A program made the translations under genes and the position numbers. Below the pieces are notes generated by a model. It searched no databases and was not told where the DNA came from. It saw only the letters and a program-made list of their open reading frames with translations. A stretch of DNA of 64,000 bases from Thiobacillus sp. (lineage in GTDB: Bacteria; Pseudomonadota; Gammaproteobacteria; Burkholderiales; Thiobacillaceae), in assembly GCA_030679915.1 (NCBI GenBank), contig JAUXRY010000038.1, positions 62,001 to 126,000 on the forward strand, read 5' to 3'. Each line of letters begins with the position of its first letter. Positions within the stretch are counted from its first letter, which is position 1. This document shows positions 1-8,086 of this stretch, in pieces.

Positions 1-1334
1 AGCACGTAGGACTGCAACAGCGTGTCGTCCAGTACGCCGCTGTGTTCGATGCCACCCAGGGTGATGCCGTAGTTGGCAAATATGTGGCGGTCGTATTTGA
101 GGTGCTGGCCGATGATCTTGGGCGCGGGGTTTTCCAGCAAGGGCTTGAGTTTGGCCAGCGTGGCGTCGCGGTCCAACTGCTCGGGTGCGCCGGCGTAGTG
201 GTGTGCCAGCGGCACATAGGCGGCGACGCCGGCTTCGGTCGCGAACGAAATGCCGACCAACTCGGCTTGCATGGCGTTGAGGCCGGTGGTTTCGGTATCG
301 AGCGCAAACGCAGGCGTGGCATCCAATTTGGCGATCCAGGCATCGAGCGCGGCTTCGGTCAGAAGGGTTTCGTAGTGCGCGCGATGGTCGCCGCTATTGT
401 CCTGTTCGGGCTCGGCTGGCGCTTCGGTGCCGGCCGCGTCGAGTTCGCGCAGCCAAGCGCGAAACACGTACCGCTCGAACAGCGGGCGCAGGGTGTCCAC
501 GTCGCGCGGTTGCAGCGTCAGGCTGTCGAGTTCGAACGGTAGGTCCACATCGGTCTTGATGGTGATCAAGGCACGCGCTTGCGGCAACCAGTCCAGCGCA
601 TTGCGCAGGTTGTCACCGACCACACCCTTGATCGCGTCGACGTGGGCAACCAGGTTGTCGAGCGAGTCGTATTCGGTGAGCCACTTTACGGCGGTTTTGG
701 GGCCGCACTTGGGCACGCCGGGGACGTTGTCCACGGTGTCGCCGATCAGGGTCAGGTAATCGATGATGCGGTTGGGCGGCACGCCGAATTTGGAGGCCAC
801 ACCCGCTTCGTCGAGCGTTTCATCGCTCATGGTGTTGACCAGCGTGACGTGGTCGTTGACCAGCTGCGCCATGTCCTTGTCGCCGGTGGAGACAATGCTG
901 CAGATGTTCTGTTTGGCGGCTTCCACCACCAGGGTGCCGATGACGTCATCGGCCTCGACGCCATCGACCACGATCAGCGGCCAGCCTTCGGCGCGGATCG
1001 CGGTATGCAAGGGTTCGATCTGGCTGCGTAAATCGTCCGGCATCGGCGGGCGTGTCGCCTTGTATTCAGGGTAGAGATCGTCACGGAAGGTTTTACCCTT
1101 TGCGTCGAAAATGCAGGCGATATAATCGGCTGCATGGTCGCGACGCAGTTTGTGCAGCATGGACAACACGCCCTTGATCGCATTGGTCGGCTCACCCGCC
1201 GGATTGCGCAAATCGGGCAGCGCATGAAACGCGCGGTAAAGATAGGACGAGCCATCCACCAATAGCAGGGTTTTTCTGGACGGGCTTACACTGGCTGGAT
1301 TGACACTGGGCTGATTCAATTTAGAAGCACTCAC
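1..1334 (-). CDS. polA: DNA polymerase I, N-terminal part (cut by window edge)
   Basis: Reading leftward, the frame opens with a short Ser/Pro-rich leader and then KTLLLVDGSSYLYRAFHALP, the start of the polA 5'-3' exonuclease (FEN-like) domain. It continues through VVDGVEADDVIGTL, with acidic metal-binding residues, and runs off the left edge at GVLDDTLLQSYVL in the inactive or proofreading 3'-5' exonuclease region. About 444 of some 900 residues are present; the polymerase domain lies outside. The enzyme removes RNA primers and fills repair gaps. Start is taken as GTG at 1334; another GTG sits 9 bases upstream and a TTG lies downstream, so the exact start is uncertain. It is divergent from the LOG-family gene. 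Confidence 0.93.
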   Translation of the reverse strand, partial: MSASKLNQPSVNPASVSPSRKTLLLVDGSSYLYRAFHALPDLRNPAGEPTNAIKGVLSMLHKLRRDHAADYIACIFDAKGKTFRDDLYPEYKATRPPMPDDLRSQIEPLHTAIRAEGWPLIVVDGVEADDVIGTLVVEAAKQNICSIVSTGDKDMAQLVNDHVTLVNTMSDETLDEAGVASKFGVPPNRIIDYLTLIGDTVDNVPGVPKCGPKTAVKWLTEYDSLDNLVAHVDAIKGVVGDNLRNALDWLPQARALITIKTDVDLPFELDSLTLQPRDVDTLRPLFERYVFRAWLRELDAAGTEAPAEPEQDNSGDHRAHYETLLTEAALDAWIAKLDATPAFALDTETTGLNAMQAELVGISFATEAGVAAYVPLAHHYAGAPEQLDRDATLAKLKPLLENPAPKIIGQHLKYDRHIFANYGITLGGIEHSGVLDDTLLQSYV

Positions 1335-1346
1335 GAGGCGCACAGC

Positions 1347-2075
1347 ATGCACTTGGATAAAATACCGATTTCCGCAGACCCGGCGCGTACCGCCGAAAAT
1401 GACTACTCGGCGCGCGAATCGTGGCGGATGCTGGGGATTATGGCAGAGTTCGTCGAAGCAACCGAGCGGCTGGCGTCCATCCGCCCGGCCGTTTCGATCT
1501 TCGGCAGCGCGCGGACTTCTCCCGACCACGCCTATTACATGCTGACCGAAGAAATCGCACGCAAGCTGTCCGATTCCGGGTTTTCGGTCATTTCCGGCGG
1601 CGGCCCCGGCATCATGGAAGCCGCCAACAAGGGCGCGTATTTTGGCAAGTCGCCGAGCATAGGCCTCAACATCCAGCTGCCCCATGAACAAAGCGGCAAC
1701 CCCTATCAGGACATCAGCCAGACCTTCAAGCATTTCTTTGCGCGCAAGGTCATGTTCGTCAAATTCGCGGCGGCCTATGTGGTCATGCCCGGCGGCTTCG
1801 GCACGCTGGACGAACTGTCCGAAGCGCTGACCCTGATCCAGACCGGAAAAATCCCGCGCATTCCCATCATTCTGGTGGGAGCCAGCTTCTGGAGCGGGCT
1901 GATCGAGTGGTTCAAGGCCACCCTGACCGAAGAGGGCATGATTGCGGCCGAGGATATCGATTTGATGCAGATTATTGATAGCCCTCAGGAAGTGGTCGAC
2001 GCCATCTTCAACCATTATGAAAAACGCGGTTTCATGCCCTCGCTGGCCGAGCGCGAAATCCAGCTCAGCCTGTAA
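1347..2075 (+). CDS. LOG-family (TIGR00730-type) nucleoside-monophosphate phosphoribohydrolase-like protein
   Basis: The 242-residue protein has a Rossmann-like fold with the family's two signatures: GGGPGIMEA (residues 84-92) and PGGFGTLDE (148-156). R133 and the glutamate of the second motif match the catalytic Arg/Glu pair described for LOG enzymes. LOG proteins release the free base from AMP or cytokinin ribotides; the substrate here is not known. Older annotations call such proteins lysine decarboxylases, without support. The gene is divergent from polA with only 12 bp between the start codons, so its promoter must overlap polA regulatory sequence. Confidence 0.85.
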   Translation: MHLDKIPISADPARTAENDYSARESWRMLGIMAEFVEATERLASIRPAVSIFGSARTSPDHAYYMLTEEIARKLSDSGFSVISGGGPGIMEAANKGAYFGKSPSIGLNIQLPHEQSGNPYQDISQTFKHFFARKVMFVKFAAAYVVMPGGFGTLDELSEALTLIQTGKIPRIPIILVGASFWSGLIEWFKATLTEEGMIAAEDIDLMQIIDSPQEVVDAIFNHYEKRGFMPSLAEREIQLSL

Positions 2076-2126
2076 AACATCGACTGTTCGGCTAAACTTC
2101 AAACCATCAGACTACCGGAGTTATTT

Positions 2127-2450
2127 ATGCGTTACCCCATCTTGTTATTGGCCCTTATGTTGAGCAGCCTGGCCGTCGCGGCACCTCCATCCGACCGGCC
2201 ACCGGGTCTCAAGCCTGTGCCTGGCGGCGCGCCAGGACCCGATGACGTACCCGCGGTGACGATCAAGCCGAGCGGCCAGGGGAGCGTGGTTGAGTACCGT
2301 ACCAACGGCAAGCTTTACATGATCAAAGTCATCCCCAAGGTCGGCAAGCCGTATTACCTTATCGACTCGAAAGGCGATGGCCAGTTTGCCCGGCAGGACA
2401 GCCTGGATTCCGGCATGCGGCCGCCGATGTGGGTGGTGAAAGAGTTCTAA
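2127..2450 (+). CDS. DUF2782 small secreted protein
   Basis: A 107-residue protein with a Sec signal peptide (about residues 1-18, ending AVA). The mature part has a Pro-rich start followed by VVEYRTNGKLYMIKVIPKVGKPYYLID, typical of DUF2782, a small periplasmic family often found near polA in betaproteobacteria. Function is unknown. A GGAG-type ribosome site precedes the ATG (ccggagttattt). It follows the LOG gene by 51 bp and may be co-transcribed with it. Confidence 0.8.
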   Translation: MRYPILLLALMLSSLAVAAPPSDRPPGLKPVPGGAPGPDDVPAVTIKPSGQGSVVEYRTNGKLYMIKVIPKVGKPYYLIDSKGDGQFARQDSLDSGMRPPMWVVKEF

Positions 2451-2504
2451 AGCAGACCGTGCCGGAGCGGAAATAAACCGTCCGCGTCGGTTAAAATCCG
2501 CCGC

Positions 2505-3308
2505 ATGACTCCCGCATCCAATCAAGATATCCCGCGCAAAGTTGCGGCCAGCGAAGGTTTTCAGTGGGTTGCCGCTGGCTTTCGCCTGTATCGCAAAACC
2601 CCCTTGTTGTTGTCTGCCGCCTTCGGCGTGCTCTTCGGCACGGTGATGGCGCTCGGCCTGATTCCCGTGGTGGGCGGCTCGCTGTCCGAACTGGCCTCGC
2701 CCCTGATGGTGGCGGGGTTCATGGCTGCTTATCGCGCACTCGATCGCGGCAATGAACTCGAGCTGTCGCAATTCATGGCGGGTCTGCAGGGACCAGCGAT
2801 TCCGTTGATGACCGTGGGCGCGGTGCAATTGCTCGGTTCCTTGCTGATCGGGCAGGCCATGCTTGGCATGGGGTTTGATCCGCAGGCCGTGCTGGATACT
2901 GCCAAGAGCGGCAAGGCCTCCCCGGCAGAAATGCAGGCGGTGATGAGTCAAGCCATGCCGGCGATGTTCACCGGGCTAATTTTGTTTGTTCCGCTGATCA
3001 TGGCGACCTGGTTCGCCCCGGCGTTGATCCTGTTTGGCGGTGCGCGGCCCGTTACTGCATTGGGGGTGAGCCTGCGTGCGGTGGTCAAAAACTGGGCGGC
3101 TTGGTTAGTCAATATTTTTACGCTCGGCCTGCTGCTGTTTTTTGCTGCATTGGCGCCGATGCTGCTTGGTTTGTTGATCGCGATGCCGATCCTGTTTGGC
3201 TCGCTGTACGCTTCGTATCAGGCGATTTTTGCGGTATGGGCCGACGACACTGCACCGACCGACGACAATGTGGTTCCACTGAATCCAGCTGACCATTCAG
3301 ACCACTGA
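2505..3308 (+). CDS. BPSS1780-type integral membrane protein
   Basis: A 267-residue protein with a short soluble N-terminus (VAASEGFQWVAAGFRLYRKTP) followed by about five or six hydrophobic segments, with a charged hydrophilic tail after residue 250. The N-terminal signature and helix pattern match the BPSS1780 family of uncharacterised inner-membrane proteins common in betaproteobacteria. It lies in the same direction as DUF2782. Its last 12 bases overlap the 3' end of convergent uvrD. No enzymatic motif is visible. Confidence 0.75.
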   Translation: MTPASNQDIPRKVAASEGFQWVAAGFRLYRKTPLLLSAAFGVLFGTVMALGLIPVVGGSLSELASPLMVAGFMAAYRALDRGNELELSQFMAGLQGPAIPLMTVGAVQLLGSLLIGQAMLGMGFDPQAVLDTAKSGKASPAEMQAVMSQAMPAMFTGLILFVPLIMATWFAPALILFGGARPVTALGVSLRAVVKNWAAWLVNIFTLGLLLFFAALAPMLLGLLIAMPILFGSLYASYQAIFAVWADDTAPTDDNVVPLNPADHSDH

Positions 3309-5537
3309 CAGGTTGGCGTAAGCCAGCGCCAGCCACTTCGTTCCTTCATTGCGAAACTTCACCTGGACGCGCGCATCCGAGCCACGGCCTTCAAAGTCGA
3401 TGATGATGCCGGTGCCGAACTTGGCATGGGCGACGCTCTGCCCTACGTTGAAGCCGGTGTCGTTGCCGAGTTGCGGGCTGCGCGGCGCGGCGGGTGCGGT
3501 GTAGCCGCCCGACGCTTTATGCCCTTGAGCGGGGTGTGCGCTGCCGGTCGCATAAGCCGGTTCGCGGCGATTGAGGTTGAGTAATACCTGTTCCGGCAAT
3601 TCGCTCAGAAAACGGGATGGCACGTTGTAGCGAACCTGGCCGTGCAACATGCGCGATTGCGTGTGCGAAATATACAAGCGGCGGCGCGCGCGGGTGATCG
3701 CAACGTACATCAACCGACGTTCTTCTTCCAGGCCGTTTTCCTCGCTTGCGCTTTGTTCGTGCGGGAACAGGCCTTCTTCCAGCCCTGTGATGAACACGGC
3801 GTGAAACTCCAGCCCTTTGGCGGCGTGTACCGTCATCAGCTGCAGCGCGTCATTACCGGCGCCAGCCTGGTGTTCTCCTGCTTCCAGCGCGGCGTGGGCC
3901 AGGAATGCGTCGAGCACCGGTAACGTCTCCGTCCCCCCCGGCGCTGCCGCGCCCGGCGTATCGTCGCGCCCTGCACTGGATCCCACGACGTCGTTTTCCT
4001 CCGAGAAGAGCGCCGCTGCGTTGACCAGTTCGTTGAGGTTTTCCAGGCGGTCGGCCCCGTCTTTGTCGGCCCGGTAATAGTCCGCCAGTCCGCTGGCCTC
4101 GATCACGTGGTCGATGGCCTCGGGCAGCGGCAGGTCGCGGGTCACCTGCTTGATCTCCTCGACCAGTTTGGCGAATCCGGCCATCTTGCCACTGCTGGTG
4201 CACGCTGCCTGCCACAGGCTGGCGCCCGAACGTGCGGCATTCTCCGCCAGTTGTTCCAGCGTGCGCGCGCCGATGCCGCGAGTGGGAAAGTTCACCACCC
4301 GCAAAAAAGCGCCGTCGTCTTCCGGGTTGGTCAACAGGCGCAGGTAAGCCAGTGCGTGCTTGATTTCCTGGCGCTCGAAAAAGCGCAGTCCGCCGTACAC
4401 GCGATACGGCACGCTGGCGGAAAAGAGGGCATGTTCCAGCACCCGTGACTGCGCATTGGAGCGATACAACAGCGCCATGTCGGACAGGTTGGTGCCTTCG
4501 CGGTTGAGCGTGCGCACTTCTTCCACCACAAAGCGCGCTTCCTCCTGGTCGGAATAGGCGTCGAACACGCGTACGGGTTCACCTTCGCCTTCCGCCGTCC
4601 ACAGGTTCTTGCCGAGGCGGTGCGCGTTCTGCGCAATCAGGGTGTTGGCCGCGGTGAGAATGTGGCCGTGGCTGCGGTAGTTCTGCTCAAGCTTGATCAC
4701 GTTGCCGTGCGCGTACTCGCGCTCGAACTCGGTCATGTTGGCGGTGTTGGCGCCACGAAAGGCGTAGATCGACTGGTCGTCGTCGCCGACCGCAAACAGC
4801 GCGGCGTGTGGTCCGGCAAACTGCTTCAGCCAGCGGTATTGCAGCGTGTTGGTGTCCTGGAATTCGTCGACCAGGATGTGTTTGAAGCGGTCCTGGTAAT
4901 GCTGCCGCAGCGGTTCGTTGCGGTAGAGCAGTTCGTAGGCGCGCAGCAGCAGTTCGGGAAAATCCGCCACCCCTTCGCGCTGGCATTGCGCGTCGTAGGC
5001 TTCGTACAGTTCGGCCAGCCGCATCGAGTAATCGTCGAACGCCTCGGCGTCGCGCGCGCGCCGGCCCGCTTCCTTGTGGCCGTTGATGAACCGCTGCACC
5101 TTCTTTGGCTCGAATTTCTCGGTGTCGATGTTCATCGACCGCATCAGCCGCTTGATCGCCGACAGCTGATCCTGGCTGTCCAGGATCTGAAACGACTGCG
5201 GCAACCCCGCCTCACGGTAATGCGTGCGCAGCAGCCGGTTGGCGAGGCCATGAAAGGTGCCGACCCACATGCCGCGCGTGTTGATCGGCAGCATCGCCGA
5301 AATGCGCGTCAGCATCTCCTTCGCCGCCTTGTTGGTGAAGGTGACCGCCAGCATCCCCAGCGGCGACACCTGACTGGTCTGGATCAGCCACACCATGCGG
5401 GTGGTCAACACGCGCGTTTTGCCTGAGCCCGCGCCCGCCAGAATCAGCGCGGACTCATGCGGCAGCGTCACCGCGGCGCGCTGTTCGGGGTTCAGGTTTT
5501 CCAGCAGATGGGCGTGCCCTTCGGGGGAGGTCGACAT
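3297..5537 (-). CDS. uvrD: DNA helicase II (UvrD)
   Basis: A superfamily 1A 3'-5' helicase acting in nucleotide-excision and mismatch repair. All motifs are present in order: Walker A GAGSGKT, GTFHGLANRLL, DEFQDTN (motif II), GDDDQSIYAFRGA (III), LEQNYRS (IV), TVHAAKGLEF (V) and VAITRARR (VI). A C-terminal segment (VGQSVAHAKFGTGIIIDFEGRG) resembles the Tudor-like RNA-polymerase-binding end of UvrD/PcrA, which favours UvrD over Rep. I chose ATG 5537 (MSTSPEG...LENLNPEQRAAV) by family N-terminus; an in-frame GTG lies at 5564. A TATAAT lies at about 5568-5573 on this strand, without a good -35. Confidence 0.92.
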   Translation of the reverse strand: MSTSPEGHAHLLENLNPEQRAAVTLPHESALILAGAGSGKTRVLTTRMVWLIQTSQVSPLGMLAVTFTNKAAKEMLTRISAMLPINTRGMWVGTFHGLANRLLRTHYREAGLPQSFQILDSQDQLSAIKRLMRSMNIDTEKFEPKKVQRFINGHKEAGRRARDAEAFDDYSMRLAELYEAYDAQCQREGVADFPELLLRAYELLYRNEPLRQHYQDRFKHILVDEFQDTNTLQYRWLKQFAGPHAALFAVGDDDQSIYAFRGANTANMTEFEREYAHGNVIKLEQNYRSHGHILTAANTLIAQNAHRLGKNLWTAEGEGEPVRVFDAYSDQEEARFVVEEVRTLNREGTNLSDMALLYRSNAQSRVLEHALFSASVPYRVYGGLRFFERQEIKHALAYLRLLTNPEDDGAFLRVVNFPTRGIGARTLEQLAENAARSGASLWQAACTSSGKMAGFAKLVEEIKQVTRDLPLPEAIDHVIEASGLADYYRADKDGADRLENLNELVNAAALFSEENDVVGSSAGRDDTPGAAAPGGTETLPVLDAFLAHAALEAGEHQAGAGNDALQLMTVHAAKGLEFHAVFITGLEEGLFPHEQSASEENGLEEERRLMYVAITRARRRLYISHTQSRMLHGQVRYNVPSRFLSELPEQVLLNLNRREPAYATGSAHPAQGHKASGGYTAPAAPRSPQLGNDTGFNVGQSVAHAKFGTGIIIDFEGRGSDARVQVKFRNEGTKWLALAYANLSVV

Positions 5538-5583
5538 CAAGGGTAAAATCGGACGGTCAATCACGAATTATAAAGGCCTCTCC

Positions 5584-5835
5584 ATGGTGAAGATTTTGTT
5601 TTTCGGCGATCTGGTCGATACCCTGGGCATGGCGGCCGACGAAATCGAGCTGCCGCCCGACGTGACCGATGTCGAGCGCCTGCTGTTCGTATTGTCCCAA
5701 CGCGGCGAGATGTGGAAAAAAATGCTGCTCGGCAATCCCAAACTGAATATCACCTGCAACAAGCAGTTCGTCGAGAAGTCTTCGCCGGTCAAGGACGGCG
5801 ATGAAATCGCGCTGGTGGGTTTTTCGATGGTTTGA
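5584..5835 (+). CDS. MoaD/ThiS-like ubiquitin-fold protein without C-terminal Gly-Gly
   Basis: An 83-residue protein beginning MVKILFFGDLVDTLGM, with the MoaD-type order: N-terminal strand, an acidic helix region (DVTDVERLLFVLSQRG), a KLNITCNKQFV segment, and VKDGDEIALVGFSMV at the C-terminus. In true MoaD and ThiS the chain ends in Gly-Gly, which is adenylated and thiocarboxylated. Here it ends GFSMV, so ordinary sulfur-carrier chemistry should not be possible unless the end is processed. It is divergent from uvrD (46 bp) and precedes a Sel1 gene. No moaE or other molybdopterin gene is nearby. Confidence 0.75.
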   Translation: MVKILFFGDLVDTLGMAADEIELPPDVTDVERLLFVLSQRGEMWKKMLLGNPKLNITCNKQFVEKSSPVKDGDEIALVGFSMV

Positions 5836-5876
5836 TTGCCTGAACCGGGCATGAACGTACAACGGGTTATTACGGG

Positions 5877-6581
5877 ATGAGTGGTGCGTGGCGGGCGGCG
5901 GGATGGGTCGCGGCGCTGGTGTTGTGTGGCGTCGTCGCGTTAGGTGTGACCCGATGGACCGATATCCAGTTCGAGCTTGGCTATGCTTACGAAAAGGGTG
6001 ATTTCCATGGATGGGCGCCCGGCTTCACTCAGGACTACCGCAAGGCGTCCCGTTGGCTAAGCCGTGCGGCGCAGGCGAACCATCCCCGCGCGCAATACAT
6101 GCTCGGCATCCATCATGCCCATGGTTGGGGCGTGGCCGAGGATAAAACGCAGGCTGTCGCCTGGTTCACCCGGTCGGCGCGAAACGGTTACGCGCCCGCT
6201 TGTTATCATCTCGGCTGGATGCTCCACAAGGGCGACGATGTGCCCCGGGACGAGCGCCGGGCCATCCGGTTACTGGAACAGGCGGCTGAACAAGGCATGG
6301 TTGCGGCCCACCTGGCTCTGGGCCGGTTTTATGAACGCGGCGAGGGCGTGCCGGCGGACGCAGTCCAAGCTTACAAGTGGTACACCCTGGCGGTGCATTA
6401 CGCCCGAACCCAGCCTGAATGGTTCGACAACGCAGCCTGTGCCAAGCGGGCGCAAACTGCCCACGATGCGCTGGCCTTGCAGTTGGAGGCGTCGAGTGAA
6501 GCGCAGGGCCGGATGCTTGCGCGCCAGTGGTTGGCTAAACTACCCGCTGAGGCCCATTTCACCGCAACTGGGGCAGCGTGA
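5877..6581 (+). CDS. Sel1-repeat (TPR-like) protein with N-terminal membrane anchor
   Basis: The 234-residue protein starts with one hydrophobic segment (about residues 7-24) that acts as an anchor or uncleaved signal, then three to four Sel1-like repeats. The repeats show the usual A-x-Y-x-LG...G..V..D...A..W...A pattern, for example AQYMLGIHHAHGWGVAEDKTQ and LALGRFYERGEGVPAD. Such repeats form alpha-solenoid scaffolds for protein contacts, probably in the periplasm here. The partner is unknown. It lies 41 bp after the MoaD-like gene on the same strand. Confidence 0.8.
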   Translation: MSGAWRAAGWVAALVLCGVVALGVTRWTDIQFELGYAYEKGDFHGWAPGFTQDYRKASRWLSRAAQANHPRAQYMLGIHHAHGWGVAEDKTQAVAWFTRSARNGYAPACYHLGWMLHKGDDVPRDERRAIRLLEQAAEQGMVAAHLALGRFYERGEGVPADAVQAYKWYTLAVHYARTQPEWFDNAACAKRAQTAHDALALQLEASSEAQGRMLARQWLAKLPAEAHFTATGAA

Positions 6582-6644
6582 CGGTATGGGCGCAATTGCC
6601 TATCGCCGTTGCTAACCTTTTTACATTTCCGTTCGCCATCGTTT

Positions 6645-7049
6645 ATGCACACACACTTCACGCTCTTGCCGGACGAGGTCGAAATCACCGCGATTCGCGC
6701 ACAAGGAGCCGGCGGGCAAAACGTCAACAAGGTGTCCAATGCGGTGCATTTGCGTTTTGACATCGCGGCCTCGTCGCTGCCGGAAGCGATACGCGAGCGG
6801 CTTCTGGCGCTGGGCGATCAGCGCATCAGCAAGGATGGCGTCGTGGTCATCAAGGCGCAGGCATTTCGCAGCCTGGAGAAAAACCGTGCCGAGGCGCTGC
6901 GCCGCCTGCATGACCTGATCGCCAGCGTGGCCGTGCTGCCGAAAAAACGCCGGCCGACCCAGCCGACCCGCTCCTCGGTCAAAAAGCGGCTGGAGGGCAA
7001 GACGCGGCGAGCGACCGTGAAAGCGGGACGGGGAAAAATAGTCGAGTAG
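6645..7049 (+). CDS. arfB: Alternative ribosome-rescue peptidyl-tRNA hydrolase ArfB
   Basis: A 134-residue class-I release-factor-like protein with the catalytic GGQ loop (GAGGQNVNKV, about residues 25-34) that hydrolyses peptidyl-tRNA on stalled ribosomes. A highly basic C-terminal tail (KKRRPTQPTRSSVKKRLEGK...) would enter the empty mRNA channel. It has the length of ArfB/YaeJ and lacks the codon-recognition domains of RF1/RF2. I start at ATG 6645 (MHTHFTLLPDEVEI) because the 12 residues upstream do not fit the family. Confidence 0.9.
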   Translation: MHTHFTLLPDEVEITAIRAQGAGGQNVNKVSNAVHLRFDIAASSLPEAIRERLLALGDQRISKDGVVVIKAQAFRSLEKNRAEALRRLHDLIASVAVLPKKRRPTQPTRSSVKKRLEGKTRRATVKAGRGKIVE

Positions 7050-7108
7050 GGCGGGTCTCAAGAACCAGCGCCGTCGAGTGAGATTAATCGTAATGGATTT
7101 GAGTTGCC

Positions 7109-7366
7109 ATGAAAGAGTCGCAATTAAATAACCCCCTCCATGGCATTACGCTGGAGGGGGTCTTGAATGAGTTGGTGCGTCACTATGGCTGGGATGGCCT
7201 GGGGCAGCAGATCGATATCCGCTGTTTCAACTTCGAACCGAGTATTGCCTCCAGCCTGAAATTTCTGCGGCGCACGCCCTGGGCCCGAACCCGGGTCGAG
7301 ACGCTCTACGTCAACCTGATGAAAGCTCAGGCAAACCACGGTTCAACCCCGGACAAACCCCTATGA
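7109..7366 (+). CDS. VF530-family (DUF2132) small DNA-binding protein
   Basis: An 85-residue protein with the family pattern [21 protein letters not shown] followed by [26 protein letters not shown], as in VF530, a small protein annotated as DNA-binding. The role is not established. It overlaps the next small gene by four bases (ATGA), so the two are likely coupled. Codons 8-18 contain a perfect 10-bp inverted repeat (see the separate entry). Confidence 0.82.
   Translation: MKESQLNNPLHGITLEGVLNELVRHYGWDGLGQQIDIRCFNFEPSIASSLKFLRRTPWARTRVETLYVNLMKAQANHGSTPDKPL
7131..7161 (+). repeat. Perfect 10-bp hairpin inside the VF530-family gene
   Basis: ACCCCCTCCA (7131-7140) and TGGAGGGGGT (7152-7161) are exact reverse complements around an 11-nt loop, beginning 22 nt after the start codon. 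The stem is GC-rich and would be stable in mRNA. It is followed by CTTG rather than a T-run, so it is not a standard terminator. It may only reflect coding for the conserved [11 protein letters not shown] residues. Confidence 0.6.
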
Positions 7367-7560
7367 CCTACGAAGAATTTCTGGACGAAGTCACCACACT
7401 CATCACGGAAAAATACGATTTGGACGATGAGGATGCCATCGAGATGGTAATGCGCGCCCAGGCAGACGACTTTTTTAGCGGGCATGACGACGATCCGTCG
7501 ATCTGCACGCTTGATCGGGCGCACCAGGACGCGAAAACGGTATTCATGACTTACCAGTGA
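7363..7560 (+). CDS. Small acidic conserved hypothetical protein
   Basis: A 65-residue very acidic protein ([33 protein letters not shown]...) whose start overlaps the stop of the VF530-family gene as ATGA, indicating translational coupling. No signal peptide, membrane segment or catalytic motif is visible. The acidic character beside a putative DNA-binding partner might suggest a complex, but this is only inference from the coupling. Confidence 0.6.
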   Translation: MTYEEFLDEVTTLITEKYDLDDEDAIEMVMRAQADDFFSGHDDDPSICTLDRAHQDAKTVFMTYQ

Positions 7561-7780
7561 GCGGCATCGTACTTGCTACGCCAGTTTGCATGGGATGCGG
7601 GGTGTGCTTAAGTGGCTGAATAGGGGCCTGTTTCGAGTGCTGCGGGTTGAATCCAGCACGCAAGTCGCCCCCTGATGGCCCGTGGCTTGGTATAGTTCTG
7701 CCTTGCGGACAGGAATTACCCCTGCTCCCATGAGATGGACAGCGTTTCATTCGGCCCTAGCGGCTATCAAAGGAGGTCTC

Positions 7781-7975
7781 TTGGCCAAACCCAATTACCA
7801 GTACGAGAAGCGCCAGAGGGATCTGGCCAAGAAGCAGAAACAGGACGAGAAACGTCGGCAAAAGCTTGCGGCCAAGGTGGCCGAAGAAGGGGGCGTAGCC
7901 TCACCCGAGGAGTCTTCTGACGACACAGCAGAGGCGGAAGCGACGCCGAGCAACGAGACGACGCCTGACGCGTAA
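7781..7975 (+). CDS. Small charged hypothetical protein (TTG start)
   Basis: A 64-residue protein beginning (M)AKPNYQYEKRQRDLAKKQKQ, with a lysine/arginine-rich first half that is probably helical and an acidic, Ser/Thr/Ala-rich tail. The TTG start at 7781 is supported by a perfect AGGAGG four bases upstream (7771-7776). The longer frame from 7682 would include residues unlike the rest. Similar short KPNYQ.EKRQ proteins occur widely in proteobacteria without known function. The 220 bp before it hold no clear gene. Confidence 0.65.
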   Translation: MAKPNYQYEKRQRDLAKKQKQDEKRRQKLAAKVAEEGGVASPEESSDDTAEAEATPSNETTPDA

Positions 7976-8046
7976 GCCGATTGCAAGGTGGTGATGGTGC
8001 GGGCGTTCGCTGCTTGAGCGAAGTCTTTCCCGCACCCACAAAAAAT

Positions 8047-8067
8047 GGAGCCCAAGGCTCCGTTTTT
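8047..8067. terminator. Bidirectional rho-independent terminator
   Basis: GGAGCC (8047-8052) and GGCTCC (8056-8061) form a 6-bp stem with a 3-nt loop. It is flanked by GTTTTTG on the plus strand and ATTTTTTGTG on the minus strand. It sits between the rightward small gene ending at 7975 and leftward phosphoribulokinase ending at 8087, and can stop both transcripts. Confidence 0.8.
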
Positions 8068-8086
8068 GATTGGTGCAAACCCTGCT

